Assembly: GCA_964658655.1 (NCBI GenBank)
Contig: CAZZZL010000001.1
Span: 124,001-188,000, forward strand
From: G963692885 sp964658655
Lineage (GTDB): Bacteria; Acidobacteriota; Terriglobia; Terriglobales; Acidobacteriaceae
DNA: 64,000 bases
Direction: 5' to 3'
The notes beneath the pieces are model-generated. The model was not told where the DNA came from. It ran no database searches and was given only the letters and a program-made list of their open reading frames with translations. Shown one piece after another: positions 52,019 to 61,512 of the stretch. A program made the position numbers and the translations under genes. Every line of letters begins with the position of its first letter. Position 1 is the stretch's first letter.

Positions 52019-53278
52019 GTGAGCACTACTACAGAATACCGGTCGGCACCGACTGCTGGCGATTCGGCGGGGATTGGTCGCGGCGCTGCGTGTGCCACGA
52101 TACCGCGTCCGGTGGTGCTGGTCTACCGTAATGACCTCATCGAGAGGTCTGAGACGTTCATCCTCTCGCAGGTTAATTCTCTGCAGCGATATCGAGGCGT
52201 CTACTGCGGGATGGCTCGCAGGATCAATGGGATACTGCCCCTCGAGGCACCACAGATTCTTCTGGCATCCGACCGTCGACCAACGGCCTTAAGGGCATTC
52301 ATCCAGAAAGGGGTCTTCATGGCGACAGGCTTCGCGCCGGAGTGGCACAAACGGTGTCGTGCGTCGCGGCCGGTCCTTATGCACGCTCACTTCGGGATCG
52401 ATGGAGCTTTTGCACTGCCGATTCAATCCAAACTCAAAGTTCCTTTTGTCGTTTCACTGCACGGCTATGACGTCACCACTTCCGATGAAGCCATGCGCTG
52501 TAGCAGAAGCGGACGCCTCTATCTGCGTCGGCGTGCTGAACTCTTTGCCCGTGCAGAATTATTCGTCTGCGTTTCGCGGTTTATCCGTGACCAGGCAATA
52601 GAACGAGGTTACCCACCGGAAAAACTGTGGGTCCATTCGATCGGAATTGATATCGATCGATTTCAGCGGGACAGTATCACCGAGCGCCAGCCGATCGTGA
52701 TATTTGTTGGTCGGTTGGTAGAGAAGAAAGGCTGCACCCATCTGATTGGAGCCATGCGCGCCGTACAGCAGGCAATGCCTGCCGCGCAACTGGTTGTGAT
52801 CGGAGACGGGCCACTCCGACCGAAACTGGAGATGCAGGCGGCACATACTCTAACCGGGGAGTACACCTTCATGGGCGCCCAGCCGGCCGACGTTGTTCAG
52901 TCCTGGCTACAAAAGGCCAAAGTTTTCTGCGTGCCCAGTGTTACAGCGGCCAATGGCGACAGGGAGGGACTCGGTATTGTGTTCTGCGAAGCGCAGGCTA
53001 TGGGCGTTCCCGTCGCCAGCTTTGCGAGCGGCGGTATCCCGGAAGCGGTCATTCATGGTGAGACTGGCTTCCTCTCTGCCGAGAGGGATGAAGTCGGACT
53101 TGCGCAAAGCATTTGCAGGCTGCTGAGAGACCGCGCACTTTGGGAAAAAATGAGCGACCGCGGTCAACAGAGCATGAGGCAGTACTTCAACCTTCGACTT
53201 CAAACGGAAATGCTTGAGTCGAAATACGACCAGGTGGTTGAGAACTCACGCAGAAATCAAAAGCTTTCTGCCATTTGA
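52019..53278 (+). CDS. Glycosyltransferase family 4 (colanic-acid WcaL-like)
   Basis: 419 residues from GTG. After 30 variable residues comes LVYRNDLIERSETFILSQVN, then HAHFGIDGAFALPIQSKLKV and FVVSLHGYDVTT, the typical N-domain of WcaL-type transferases, and a donor domain with IFVGRLVEKKGCTHLIGAMR and GIVFCEAQAMGVPVASFASG. Divergent from the dehydrogenase with 50 bp between. Its 3' end overlaps the convergent polymerase gene by 33 bp. Confidence 0.9.
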   Translation: MSTTTEYRSAPTAGDSAGIGRGAACATIPRPVVLVYRNDLIERSETFILSQVNSLQRYRGVYCGMARRINGILPLEAPQILLASDRRPTALRAFIQKGVFMATGFAPEWHKRCRASRPVLMHAHFGIDGAFALPIQSKLKVPFVVSLHGYDVTTSDEAMRCSRSGRLYLRRRAELFARAELFVCVSRFIRDQAIERGYPPEKLWVHSIGIDIDRFQRDSITERQPIVIFVGRLVEKKGCTHLIGAMRAVQQAMPAAQLVVIGDGPLRPKLEMQAAHTLTGEYTFMGAQPADVVQSWLQKAKVFCVPSVTAANGDREGLGIVFCEAQAMGVPVASFASGGIPEAVIHGETGFLSAERDEVGLAQSICRLLRDRALWEKMSDRGQQSMRQYFNLRLQTEMLESKYDQVVENSRRNQKLSAI

Positions 53279-54547
53279 AGCAGACAGGGTTTGATCATGG
53301 CGAGGTAGTGAGATGGACGGAGCCAGATTTACCAGCGTCGCGACATACACAACCCAAAGGAAGTCATTCGGCTGCATGAGGGAACTTTCATCGAGGTTAT
53401 AGACAAGGGTGAGGATGAGGACGGCAAGAGGCCACGCGGCGCGGGCAAATGAAGGCTGTCGCAGCCCTTTGAGGGCGGATCGGCCGGCAATGACAAACCC
53501 CGCTGAAAACAGGAAAAGCCCGACAGCACCCGTTTGTAACCATATATCGAGAAAACCGTTGTGAGCAGCCGGAACGGCCCAGCGCAAAGCCAGGATGATG
53601 TTGGCCGATTCACCGCGCAGCGAAAGCCAGAATGCTGCGAATCCATATCCCAGCAATGGATGCTTGAAGATGGCCTGAAGAACAGCTTTCCAGATGTCTG
53701 TGCGACCCGTCATGGTGCTGTCACGCCCGAGAAGATTGATGAGAGCAGGCATTGCAGATACCGCTAGGACAGTACCTGCAGAGGCAAATCCAAGGATGGC
53801 CAAGCTCCCTGCCAGCAACAAACCTCGATCGAGCCGCCGGAGCAGGCGAATACCCGGAAAGATTACGCACACCACGGCCATGATGAGCAGCGCTGTCTTC
53901 GATCGGGTCCCGACGATCACCACGACGATGCTACCCAGAGCTGCCATTCGCGCAAGGCGCCACGATGTCGAACTCGGCTCCATCGGCAGCACAGAAACGA
54001 GCAGAAAAAGCATCTCCCGGGCACACACATTTTTTTGTGTGAAGATGCCGAGCCATACCCCTTCGTGAACATCGTGATCGATGCCATACGTCGGCAGAAG
54101 CAGCGCGAAAAAGATGCTGAGCAGAGCAGCGATTCCTCCTGCTGTGCAGATCAGCTGCATCTGGCGCTCCATAGTTGCACGGCGGGCAAAGTAAATACCG
54201 AAGGCCGTCGTCAGGAGCAAAAAGAACGATTTGCGCAAAGTAATTGCTGAATCCTGGGACCAGACCGCGGACAGAATTGCGAGGATCGGAAGAGACCATA
54301 TCCAGACGGATCCATGCCAGCCTGCGACCAGGAAACGGTAGCGGCGCATGATCAGTGCACCGGCGACTGCCCAGACAGCGAGGTTGATGCATTCCCCAAG
54401 AACAGTCTGATCTGCAGATGAGGCCGCGAAGAGTGAGGACTGTACCGGATCGAGAATCGGTATATAGAAGTGCGTGAGGAACAGTAACAAGAGGCCGACA
54501 ACGAACGCATCTTCGACGGAACAGCTGCCCGGGCTAATGCGCCGCAT
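53246..54547 (-). CDS. O-antigen ligase/polymerase (Wzy/WaaL-like) membrane protein
   Basis: 433 residues from ATG 54547; the open frame extends to 54589, deeper into the upstream gene. About 11 hydrophobic helices. The large periplasmic loop region holds TMTGRTDIWKAVLQAIFKHP, LLGYGFAAFW and AHNGFLDIWLQTGAVGLFLF, the O-antigen_lig (Wzy_C) signature with conserved Arg, Gly and His. It polymerises repeat units or ligates the polymer; position beside Wza/Wzc favours polymerase. Confidence 0.85.
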   Translation of the reverse strand: MRRISPGSCSVEDAFVVGLLLLFLTHFYIPILDPVQSSLFAASSADQTVLGECINLAVWAVAGALIMRRYRFLVAGWHGSVWIWSLPILAILSAVWSQDSAITLRKSFFLLLTTAFGIYFARRATMERQMQLICTAGGIAALLSIFFALLLPTYGIDHDVHEGVWLGIFTQKNVCAREMLFLLVSVLPMEPSSTSWRLARMAALGSIVVVIVGTRSKTALLIMAVVCVIFPGIRLLRRLDRGLLLAGSLAILGFASAGTVLAVSAMPALINLLGRDSTMTGRTDIWKAVLQAIFKHPLLGYGFAAFWLSLRGESANIILALRWAVPAAHNGFLDIWLQTGAVGLFLFSAGFVIAGRSALKGLRQPSFARAAWPLAVLILTLVYNLDESSLMQPNDFLWVVYVATLVNLAPSISLPRHDQTLSASNGRKLLISA

Positions 54548-55445
54548 AAATAGCGGCGCCGCCCGTGCTGGACAGGATCGCGCTGGCACCGAGCATGATG
54601 TTTTTCGCCGTGCTGTAAGGGATATAAATAATATCCTCAGCCTGCAGTTGGATATCCGGCCCTGTCCCGTTTTCTAGACATTTCAAGCAAATCGGAATTT
54701 CAACTGGACCGTCCGGCGAATTTCGTAACAGCCGGGCGTGCACTTCGGAGGCCGTTTTCGTGGTTCCGGCAGCGAGGGCAATAGCCTGCATCAGAGTCAG
54801 CCGCGCGTCATTGGCCATCACATAGCCCCCCGGGTGGACGACGTCGCCAAGCACGTAGACGATGCCGGCTTTTGGAACGATCACGAGATCGCCCGGATAG
54901 ACCAGCAATGTATTCTTCAGGGCTTCAGAGGGAAGGTTCACCAGCGAAGCCTGGAGCGTTTCGCCGCGAAGGCCGCGTCGCCGCACAGTCACGTTGATGT
55001 CGGCAGCCGGTGTCAGGCCCCCTGCCATCGAGAGAACATCCATTAAATTGCGCGGGATGGTCATTGGATAGCTTCCGGGATGCTGTACCTGTCCACTCAC
55101 TGCTACGTTTGCTGCGGCGTACTGATCTACGCCAACGTTCACTTGTGCGTTTCGAATGAAATGGCCGGAGGCGAGCGCCGTGCTGACCATTCGCTCGGCC
55201 TGGGCAGGTGTAAGACCCTCCACGACCATTTCTCCTACAAGGGGCAGGGTGATTGAACCGCGATCCGTAATGCGAACATGCTTCTGCAGTTCAGGGACGT
55301 CGAATACAGAAACACTGACCAAATCGCCGGCTGAAAGGAGCAACGACTCTGCGGGGAGCATTGCAGTCTGCTCCTGACCTCCGCATAAAGGATAAGGCGA
55401 AGAAAGCAGCATGCATAGCAACGAGATGGCAAAGAGCCTAGACAT
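54534..55445 (-). CDS. Polysaccharide export protein (Wza-like)
   Basis: 303 residues from ATG 55445, 8 bp inside the kinase gene's 3' end; a longer frame to 55502 is less likely. A signal peptide (FAISLLCMLLSS) is followed by the Poly_export domain (LLSAGDLVSVSVFDVPELQK, GSITLPLVGEMVVEGLTPAQ) and two SLBB domains (AANVAVSGQVQHPGSYPMTI, GIVYVLGDVVHPGGYVMAND). The C-terminus is a hydrophobic helix that would cross the outer membrane in Wza. A Cys near the signal end could be lipidated. Confidence 0.92.
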   Translation of the reverse strand: MSRLFAISLLCMLLSSPYPLCGGQEQTAMLPAESLLLSAGDLVSVSVFDVPELQKHVRITDRGSITLPLVGEMVVEGLTPAQAERMVSTALASGHFIRNAQVNVGVDQYAAANVAVSGQVQHPGSYPMTIPRNLMDVLSMAGGLTPAADINVTVRRRGLRGETLQASLVNLPSEALKNTLLVYPGDLVIVPKAGIVYVLGDVVHPGGYVMANDARLTLMQAIALAAGTTKTASEVHARLLRNSPDGPVEIPICLKCLENGTGPDIQLQAEDIIYIPYSTAKNIMLGASAILSSTGGAAIYAAH

Positions 55446-57750
55446 TGGCCGTGACTCCAGCACCACCGTTGTCCCCGTAGGAATAGCCGTAATAATCTGC
55501 ATAGTCGCTTGAAGTAGGCTCTACTCCATTCAAGACAACAGCAACATTCACGGGATTGCCATTTGAATTCAGTTTGCGATAAGCGCTCTTGATTCCGTGC
55601 ATGGTGGAGACGTGTTGACGCGCGATGAGTAAGGTGATGTCTACAAGTCGCGAGAGCAGCACGGCATCCGTGACGGCAAGCGAAGGTGGCGAGTCAATCA
55701 GAATGAAATCAAAGTGTTCCGACCATTCCTTTAGCAATGATTGCAGTCTTGGCGAACTAAGTAGTTCTGCCGGATACGGCGGTCTCGGTCCGGCTGTCAG
55801 CACCCAGACATCATCGCGACCGCCAATGGACCGGAGAGCCGTCGGTGCGTCGACCTCCGAAAGCATCGTGCTCAGACCTCGCAGATTCGGGATATCGAGC
55901 TTGTCGTGCAGCGTTGGCCGTCGAAGATCAGCGTCGATTACCAGCACCCGCCGCCCTTGCTGACCCAGGATCGTCGCGAGATGCAGTGCTGTTGTGCTCT
56001 TGCCTTCACCCGGTTGCGCGCTTGTGAGGAGAATTATCTTCGGATATTGCTGACTGCGGGACAGCATCAGAGAGGTCCGGACTGAACGTAATGCCTCTGC
56101 GTAATTTGAGCCGGAGTCAAGCGGCACGAGTCGCTGCACAGCGCGCACGGCATCTCCAGCAGTACTTTTAAGGCGAGCTCTTACACGTAGCTGAGGCAGG
56201 GTCCTTGGCCAGCTCCGGTGTGTTTTGAATGAAGGAAGAACAGCAAATGGAGGAGTACCTAGAAGACTTTCAATCTGGTCGGCTGAATAGATTCCCTTGT
56301 CGTGATTGTCGACGAAGAACGCAGTGATGCAGCCAAGGCACAACCCGCATAGCGACCCTGCGAGCATAGTCATGGGAATATTCGGTTGCTTGGCATGCTT
56401 GCGAGAGGGGGTGCGTCCCGGATCGACTACGGTCACATTGCTAGCCTTGAAACCACTGAGCAGTTTCGCATTCTCTATCTTCTTTTTCAGGCCCTCAAGA
56501 AGCTCGCGACTGGCATCGGCATCTTCCTTTGCGACAACGAACTCCATGGCGCCGGCGCTCAACTTCTGTACGAGCGATCGCTGCGTTTGAAAGCTCTTCC
56601 GGGCGGCATTTTCCGCAGAGAGCGCCACCTCAAGGTTGGCATGAGCACGCTTGCGAATCCTCACAATCTCGTCATGGATGGAATTCTGCACACTTACCAG
56701 TTGCGCTCGCTGCTGCAGGATGAGCGGATAGTCCCGGTCATACTTCGTCAGGTCCTGCTGCAGCCTGGCCTTGAGTTCCGTCTCTCGCGCCCGTAACTGC
56801 TGGATGGGAGCGAGCGTAAGGACAGCTCCTGTAGACGGCGCACCGCTGGAGGCCGCCGTAAGCATGCCAATATCCTCCGGATTGCCCGTCGCGGCGGCAT
56901 TCTCGAGCGCCTGTGCCATGATCCGATCTGCCTCGTTGGCGACGAGTTCATGATTCAATTCGTCAAGCCGTGTCAGGACAACATTGTGCTCTTCATCCGG
57001 CGCGAACAAACCGTTTTCCCGCTCGATACGGAGCACTTTCGCCTGGGACGCATTGGCCTGCTCCTCTATACCGTCCAGCTGGCCTTTCAACCACTCGGAC
57101 ACCTGGGCAGTTGCCTGAGAACGGGTGGTGAAGTTGTAGTTCGAGAACTCTGCGATCAGGTTGTTGACCACACTCGCGGCGGTCTCTGGCGAGGTACTGA
57201 GAAAAGCTATGTTGATGATTCGCGTGCCGGGTTCGATTTGTACCTTCAGATGTTTCGAGAATGTTTTGAGTGCCCGCCTCCGTCTCTCGGGAGCGTACTC
57301 GAGTGGAAGACTTAAATTCTGAATCATAGGCTTGTCCCAAGGGGTTAGCCACGTAGGAAGACGGAGCCATGCGTGGATGCCGGTAAAATCGTCGTTCGCT
57401 TCGAGATTGTCATCGTGAATAACCCGCAGAGCAAGGGTGTCCGAAGTCAACACGCGTGCCTGTGTCTGCAGCGTGATGTTGTAATCCAGCGCGTCTGAAG
57501 CGCCAGCCTCGGCTGTGCCAAGTGCGCTCTCAAGGCCGAGTGCATCCGAGTCATCTTTTTGTATCTGGATGGCTGCAACGCCCTCATACCGTCGCGTACT
57601 GAACACACACTTCAGGACAGCCAGTACCATACAGACCAGGCATATGGAGAGGACTATGCTGCGCCTGCGTCGAAGGACCGCGGCTACATCGTGCATGGTC
57701 AGGTCCGTCTGAAGTATCGGTCCGCTGCCTGCTTCTGAATACGTGTTCAA
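55438..57750 (-). CDS. Wzc-type chain-length determinant with tyrosine autokinase domain
   Basis: 770 residues from a TTG start with GAGG 7 nt upstream. N-terminal Wzz domain flanked by helices (RRRSIVLSICLVCMVLAVLK at about 28-47 and a second near 480), a long periplasmic coiled coil (about 230-400), then the BY-kinase: Walker A SAQPGEGKSTTALHL near 576, Walker A' RVLVIDADLRRPTLHDKL, Walker B FDFILIDSPPSLAVTDAVLL. The C-terminal Tyr cluster (Y750, Y753, Y754, Y756, Y758) is the autophosphorylation site. It controls polymer length and export together with Wza. Confidence 0.95.
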   Translation of the reverse strand: MNTYSEAGSGPILQTDLTMHDVAAVLRRRRSIVLSICLVCMVLAVLKCVFSTRRYEGVAAIQIQKDDSDALGLESALGTAEAGASDALDYNITLQTQARVLTSDTLALRVIHDDNLEANDDFTGIHAWLRLPTWLTPWDKPMIQNLSLPLEYAPERRRRALKTFSKHLKVQIEPGTRIINIAFLSTSPETAASVVNNLIAEFSNYNFTTRSQATAQVSEWLKGQLDGIEEQANASQAKVLRIERENGLFAPDEEHNVVLTRLDELNHELVANEADRIMAQALENAAATGNPEDIGMLTAASSGAPSTGAVLTLAPIQQLRARETELKARLQQDLTKYDRDYPLILQQRAQLVSVQNSIHDEIVRIRKRAHANLEVALSAENAARKSFQTQRSLVQKLSAGAMEFVVAKEDADASRELLEGLKKKIENAKLLSGFKASNVTVVDPGRTPSRKHAKQPNIPMTMLAGSLCGLCLGCITAFFVDNHDKGIYSADQIESLLGTPPFAVLPSFKTHRSWPRTLPQLRVRARLKSTAGDAVRAVQRLVPLDSGSNYAEALRSVRTSLMLSRSQQYPKIILLTSAQPGEGKSTTALHLATILGQQGRRVLVIDADLRRPTLHDKLDIPNLRGLSTMLSEVDAPTALRSIGGRDDVWVLTAGPRPPYPAELLSSPRLQSLLKEWSEHFDFILIDSPPSLAVTDAVLLSRLVDITLLIARQHVSTMHGIKSAYRKLNSNGNPVNVAVVLNGVEPTSSDYADYYGYSYGDNGGAGVTANV

Positions 57751-57942
57751 AGGAGTGCCTCAAATCAAATGATGGACGGGTCGGTCAAATTGCAACTGGC
57801 GTCAGTCGTACTGCCGCAAGCCCGGCACGGGTCAGACGTAATATGACACTTACACTATGCCACTAATTCATAAACCCGGTATTTAGCCGATGACTGTTAC
57901 CTGTTTACCAGCAGCAGTGCGAAGGCGATACAGAATTGCGTC

Positions 57943-59250
57943 TTACTCACTGATTAGCATTACCGATTTGGGAATTTCACCGTGACTTGCCGATTGCCTA
58001 TGGGCAGAGAGCCAGATAAGGATCAGCCAATTCGCTGCAGCGAGTGAGCCGTCCGTGAGAAGGCTGGCCACGGCTGCGCCTTGCCAGGACCATCGCGGAA
58101 TCAAGACGAGATTCAGAAGCAGGTTCAACAGCGCTGCGACCAACTGGCTGGCTGTACGCCACCATTGTGAACTGGTGGCAGTGATGCAATCCCCGGCAGA
58201 GAGGTGGAAGCTGCGCAGCAGTGGGAGCAGGCAGAGCCAGCGAATTGCGCTGACGCTTTCGGCGTAACTTGGCCCCATGAGAAGTGGCACGATACCTGCG
58301 CCGATCGCCAGTATTACGGCGACCGCAACAGCGTAGAGCGATGTCTTCGAGATCAGACGCCGCACAAATGGTCGCATCGCCTGGGCGCCCGCATGGCCGC
58401 GCTTGAAGAACTCCGGCAGTGCCGCGCCGTGAATTGCAGTAATTGGCGCGCAGGCAATGTCGATGATGCGATATGCAGTGCCGTAGATCCCGGCGGCACG
58501 CAGTTGTCCCAAGCTGACCAGCATCGCTTTGTCGACATCGTTATAGATGGACGTGGTGGAGTTCGCCATGGAGAAGCCGAGTCCCTCTATCCACGACTTA
58601 CGAGAGATGCGCGCAAATACAGGACGGCCGAGATGGATCGTGACGAGCCCTACAGCGACCGTTGCGCCGGCGACGGACGCTGCCAGGTAGAGCCGCGCCC
58701 ATGCCATGGCGGACGCCAGGCCAGTGTGCGCATGAAAGAATAGGAAGGCGGCTGCCAGAAGTCGAATGACGCTGGTGATTGCAACAATCTGCGCGGTGTC
58801 CCGCAGGCGGTGGAAGGCCTGGAACGCCTGGCTCGACAACTCGGCGAGCCTGGCAAATACTGTGTCTGCGACCGCAATGAATGGAACTATGAGCAGTAGC
58901 TGAGCCGAGAAAAACAGGTGAGCCAGCCCATATACCAGTGAGAGAACGATCACACTCAGGCTTGCCGTCATCACCAGGGCATTGCCCCAGGCGCGGGGGA
59001 AACTTGCGGGGTCGCGGCTGACACTGCGAAGCATCAACATGCCGCTGCCCCAGGTCGCGAACTGGGCCAGCACGGCAATCAGGGAGGCAACACCGATGAA
59101 TGCGCCGTATTGCCGGCTACCGAGGGCTCGTCCAATCAGGATGAAATAAAAGCCTTGCATCAGCAATTTCGCCGCCTGGCCACTCAACACCCACATAGAG
59201 TTGCGCCGCAATGAATGGCTTTCTCCGCCCTCATCAACTTGCGCGTTCAA
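57943..59250 (-). CDS. Oligosaccharide flippase (Wzx/MATE-like)
   Basis: 435 residues from TTG 59250, which overlaps the upstream GT4 stop (TTGA); a frame to 59331 exists but would overlap more. About 12-14 hydrophobic helices. SLRRNSMWVLSGQAAKLLMQ near the start and the central FSMANSTTSIYNDVDKAMLV are typical of polysaccharide-export flippases, which turn undecaprenyl-PP-linked repeat units to the periplasmic side. It is followed by a 192-bp spacer before the kinase gene. Confidence 0.87.
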   Translation of the reverse strand: MNAQVDEGGESHSLRRNSMWVLSGQAAKLLMQGFYFILIGRALGSRQYGAFIGVASLIAVLAQFATWGSGMLMLRSVSRDPASFPRAWGNALVMTASLSVIVLSLVYGLAHLFFSAQLLLIVPFIAVADTVFARLAELSSQAFQAFHRLRDTAQIVAITSVIRLLAAAFLFFHAHTGLASAMAWARLYLAASVAGATVAVGLVTIHLGRPVFARISRKSWIEGLGFSMANSTTSIYNDVDKAMLVSLGQLRAAGIYGTAYRIIDIACAPITAIHGAALPEFFKRGHAGAQAMRPFVRRLISKTSLYAVAVAVILAIGAGIVPLLMGPSYAESVSAIRWLCLLPLLRSFHLSAGDCITATSSQWWRTASQLVAALLNLLLNLVLIPRWSWQGAAVASLLTDGSLAAANWLILIWLSAHRQSASHGEIPKSVMLISE

Positions 59251-60467
59251 GGTAGCGCTTCGCGACGAGGAGTCAGTCCTTCCGAGACGGCAGTGATCAG
59301 ATCCACATAGGCAGCGGCGACGGCCGGCCATCGATAGTTGCGCAGAAAGCTCTGCCGCCCTTCGCGTCGCAAAAGCTTCGCAACTCCGGTCTTGCCGAGC
59401 AGCCGCTCGATTGCATTTGCGAGTGCAATTGCGTCAGAGGGAGGAATGAGCAGCGCGCCACCCTCAAAGAAAACTTCAGGGATGCCTCCGACACACGACG
59501 CGACTACCGGCACGCCGCTCGCCATCGCCTCCACGTTTGCCAGGCCGAAAGCTTCGTCGCCCAGCCAGGGCGACACCACGATCGCAGCGGACCGCATGGC
59601 TTCCGCGACGTGCTCGATGCCGGTGTATGCTTCAAACCAAACGTTGTCCGCTGCTTTCGACCTCAGGCGGCGAACGTACTCATCGTAGTCCGAGCGGCTG
59701 GTTGCAACTTCGGTGGAAGTTCCCGGCTCCGAGCGCTCGATGATGAGCAGCCGGATGCCGATGCCGCGACCTCGCAACAACCGCGCAGCGTCCAGCAATA
59801 CATGAACGCCTGCGTGGTGCGTAAGCGGGCCTGCGTAGACGATCAGCGGATCCCAACCGCTCATTGCAGGGGGTTCAAGGGGATCGGGAAAGAACAGTGT
59901 GTCATCAGCGCCGAACGGCAGCACGGCGGCCCGCATATGCAACCGGTATTTCTCATACGACTGGTGCTGCAGGAATTCTGTCGGGAACACTACGCGCGCC
60001 ATGCGGCCCGCTACATGCCGGACCATCGGTCGCGGGGCGACGGCCAGCTGGGTGTCATTCATCGCCAGGATCACCGGGTTCTGCTTGCGATGATCCAGCT
60101 GGGCCCAGACCATCGCGAGTGCCATTTCCGGCCGGTTATGCACGTAGATGATGTCGTTCGTCTCAAGCCTGGCGACGAAACCTCGCAGCAGTCTGGCGTA
60201 GAAACGCGCGCGCCTCCTCCAGAGCACTGGATGTTGCAGCGGACGAGGCAGCAGGCTGATCTTTCCCATTTCTGGCGCAACCCATACGTACGGAAATCCC
60301 CATGACTCATCTGCTTCCGGACAGACGACGACCGTCTGCTCCTGGAGTCCGGCTGCGGCGACAACACCGGCTACCCACTGCGCGGAAGCTCCTCCCATGG
60401 ACCGGGAGAATGGCTCAGCGTCGGGAAGGATGTGGTACACCGCCACTAGGCGTCCGTGACCCTGCAA
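59247..60467 (-). CDS. Glycosyltransferase family 4
   Basis: 406 residues; the TTG at 60467 is the longest start, and a GTG near residue 8 is another option. N-domain motif YHILPDAEPFSRSMGGASAQ (donor-loop Gly-Gly), C-domain LIVYAGPLTHHAGVHVLLDA, and the EX7E segment GLANVEAMASGVPVVASCVG. A retaining transferase, first gene of the minus-strand half of the cluster. No clear promoter was identified in the 149-bp spacer up to the dut stop. Confidence 0.88.
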   Translation of the reverse strand: MQGHGRLVAVYHILPDAEPFSRSMGGASAQWVAGVVAAAGLQEQTVVVCPEADESWGFPYVWVAPEMGKISLLPRPLQHPVLWRRRARFYARLLRGFVARLETNDIIYVHNRPEMALAMVWAQLDHRKQNPVILAMNDTQLAVAPRPMVRHVAGRMARVVFPTEFLQHQSYEKYRLHMRAAVLPFGADDTLFFPDPLEPPAMSGWDPLIVYAGPLTHHAGVHVLLDAARLLRGRGIGIRLLIIERSEPGTSTEVATSRSDYDEYVRRLRSKAADNVWFEAYTGIEHVAEAMRSAAIVVSPWLGDEAFGLANVEAMASGVPVVASCVGGIPEVFFEGGALLIPPSDAIALANAIERLLGKTGVAKLLRREGRQSFLRNYRWPAVAAAYVDLITAVSEGLTPRREALP

Positions 60468-60616
60468 ATACGGTGAGACCGGGTGTAGTGACTGGAGTAT
60501 AGGCGCATCATCACCATCCTACGATGGAGTTGTTGCGTATTCCCGGCAAGGCCTTCCCAAAACGGGTCAGCAGGCAGGACTTTAGAAGTATCGCGTCCGC
60601 AGCGGATGCTGCTGAC

Positions 60617-61111
60617 TCAACGGCCGCTGGAGCCGAAGCCTTTTGCCGCACGGACGGTATCGGACAGTTCTTCGACGATCTGGATCGTGCGATCGGTCTC
60701 TGAGCGGAAGAGCGACATCTGCACAATCCTGTCGCCTTTTTTGACCTGCACGGATGCATCCGCATGGACTAGTCGAGCGTCAGTCAATAGGCCAGAGCTA
60801 TCACGAACGGTCTCGAGTGAGCTTTTAGGTTGATTGACGTTCATCAGGCAGACCAGTATTTCGCCGCGATAGCCCGCGTCGATACGGCCTCCAAGATAAG
60901 TGATGCCTTTCATCGCCATGGAAGAACGATCTCCAAGGACGAATCCATACCCTTCAGGGCCTTCAACCGCAATGCCGGTGCGGAGCCTCGTGAGGATGCC
61001 AGGCTGAAGGGTGGCATCCTCGAGTGCATATAGGTCAAACCCGATATCGCTCCCTGCGTGACTTACCGTAGGAGCTTTTGCATCAGGGTGAAGCAACTTC
61101 ACTTTCAACAT
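60617..61111 (-). CDS. dut: dUTP diphosphatase
   Basis: 164 residues. All five trimeric dUTPase motifs: HAGSDIGFDLYA (1), GDRSSMAMKG (2), GGRIDAGYRGEILV (3), KKGDRIVQMSLF (4) and AAKGFGSSGR (5). A short insert follows motif 3 (about residues 96-117). It removes dUTP and supplies dUMP. It lies 9 bp after the small basic protein gene and is probably co-transcribed with it. Confidence 0.95.
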   Translation of the reverse strand: MLKVKLLHPDAKAPTVSHAGSDIGFDLYALEDATLQPGILTRLRTGIAVEGPEGYGFVLGDRSSMAMKGITYLGGRIDAGYRGEILVCLMNVNQPKSSLETVRDSSGLLTDARLVHADASVQVKKGDRIVQMSLFRSETDRTIQIVEELSDTVRAAKGFGSSGR

Positions 61112-61120
61112 ACTTTCAGT

Positions 61121-61351
61121 TTACTTCCCCGCTTTTTGTTTCGCCCAGCGCAGCCTTTGTGCTTCGGCAATGCGCTTACGCCCTTCAGCGCTCATGTTAC
61201 GGCGGCCGCCCGAGCGCGACAGGCCATTGCCATTCGCCACAAATTTGGCCAATGCTGGTCCGAGACCATTACTTCCCTTGATCAATTCCTTGGCGTGGAT
61301 CAGCTTGGTGATTTCTTCGTCCAGTGCTGCGATGATTTCCGCTCGACTCAT
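61121..61351 (-). CDS. Small basic protein of unknown function, upstream of dut
   Basis: 76 residues, ATG start. The N-terminal half is an amphipathic helix (AEIIAALDEEITKLIHAKEL). The C-terminal half is basic: SRSGGRRNMSAEGRKRIAEA, then QRLRWAKQKAGK. The MSAEGRKRIAEAQRLRW motif recurs, as far as I know, in small uncharacterised proteins and could bind nucleic acid. Nine bp before dut on the same strand. No family name can be given safely. Confidence 0.6.
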   Translation of the reverse strand: MSRAEIIAALDEEITKLIHAKELIKGSNGLGPALAKFVANGNGLSRSGGRRNMSAEGRKRIAEAQRLRWAKQKAGK

Positions 61352-61512
61352 GGGTCCCCTTATCTTTGACTCTGCACAAATTACTTCTCAAGAACCAGCA
61401 TAAACTTTATCTGGAGTTACACACAGTTGTTGATCGCACTGTTGCATAAATTTGAGTAACCAATTCCAGATTAACTTTAATATTCCGGATGGCGAAAGAA
61501 TAGCGCATCCTA

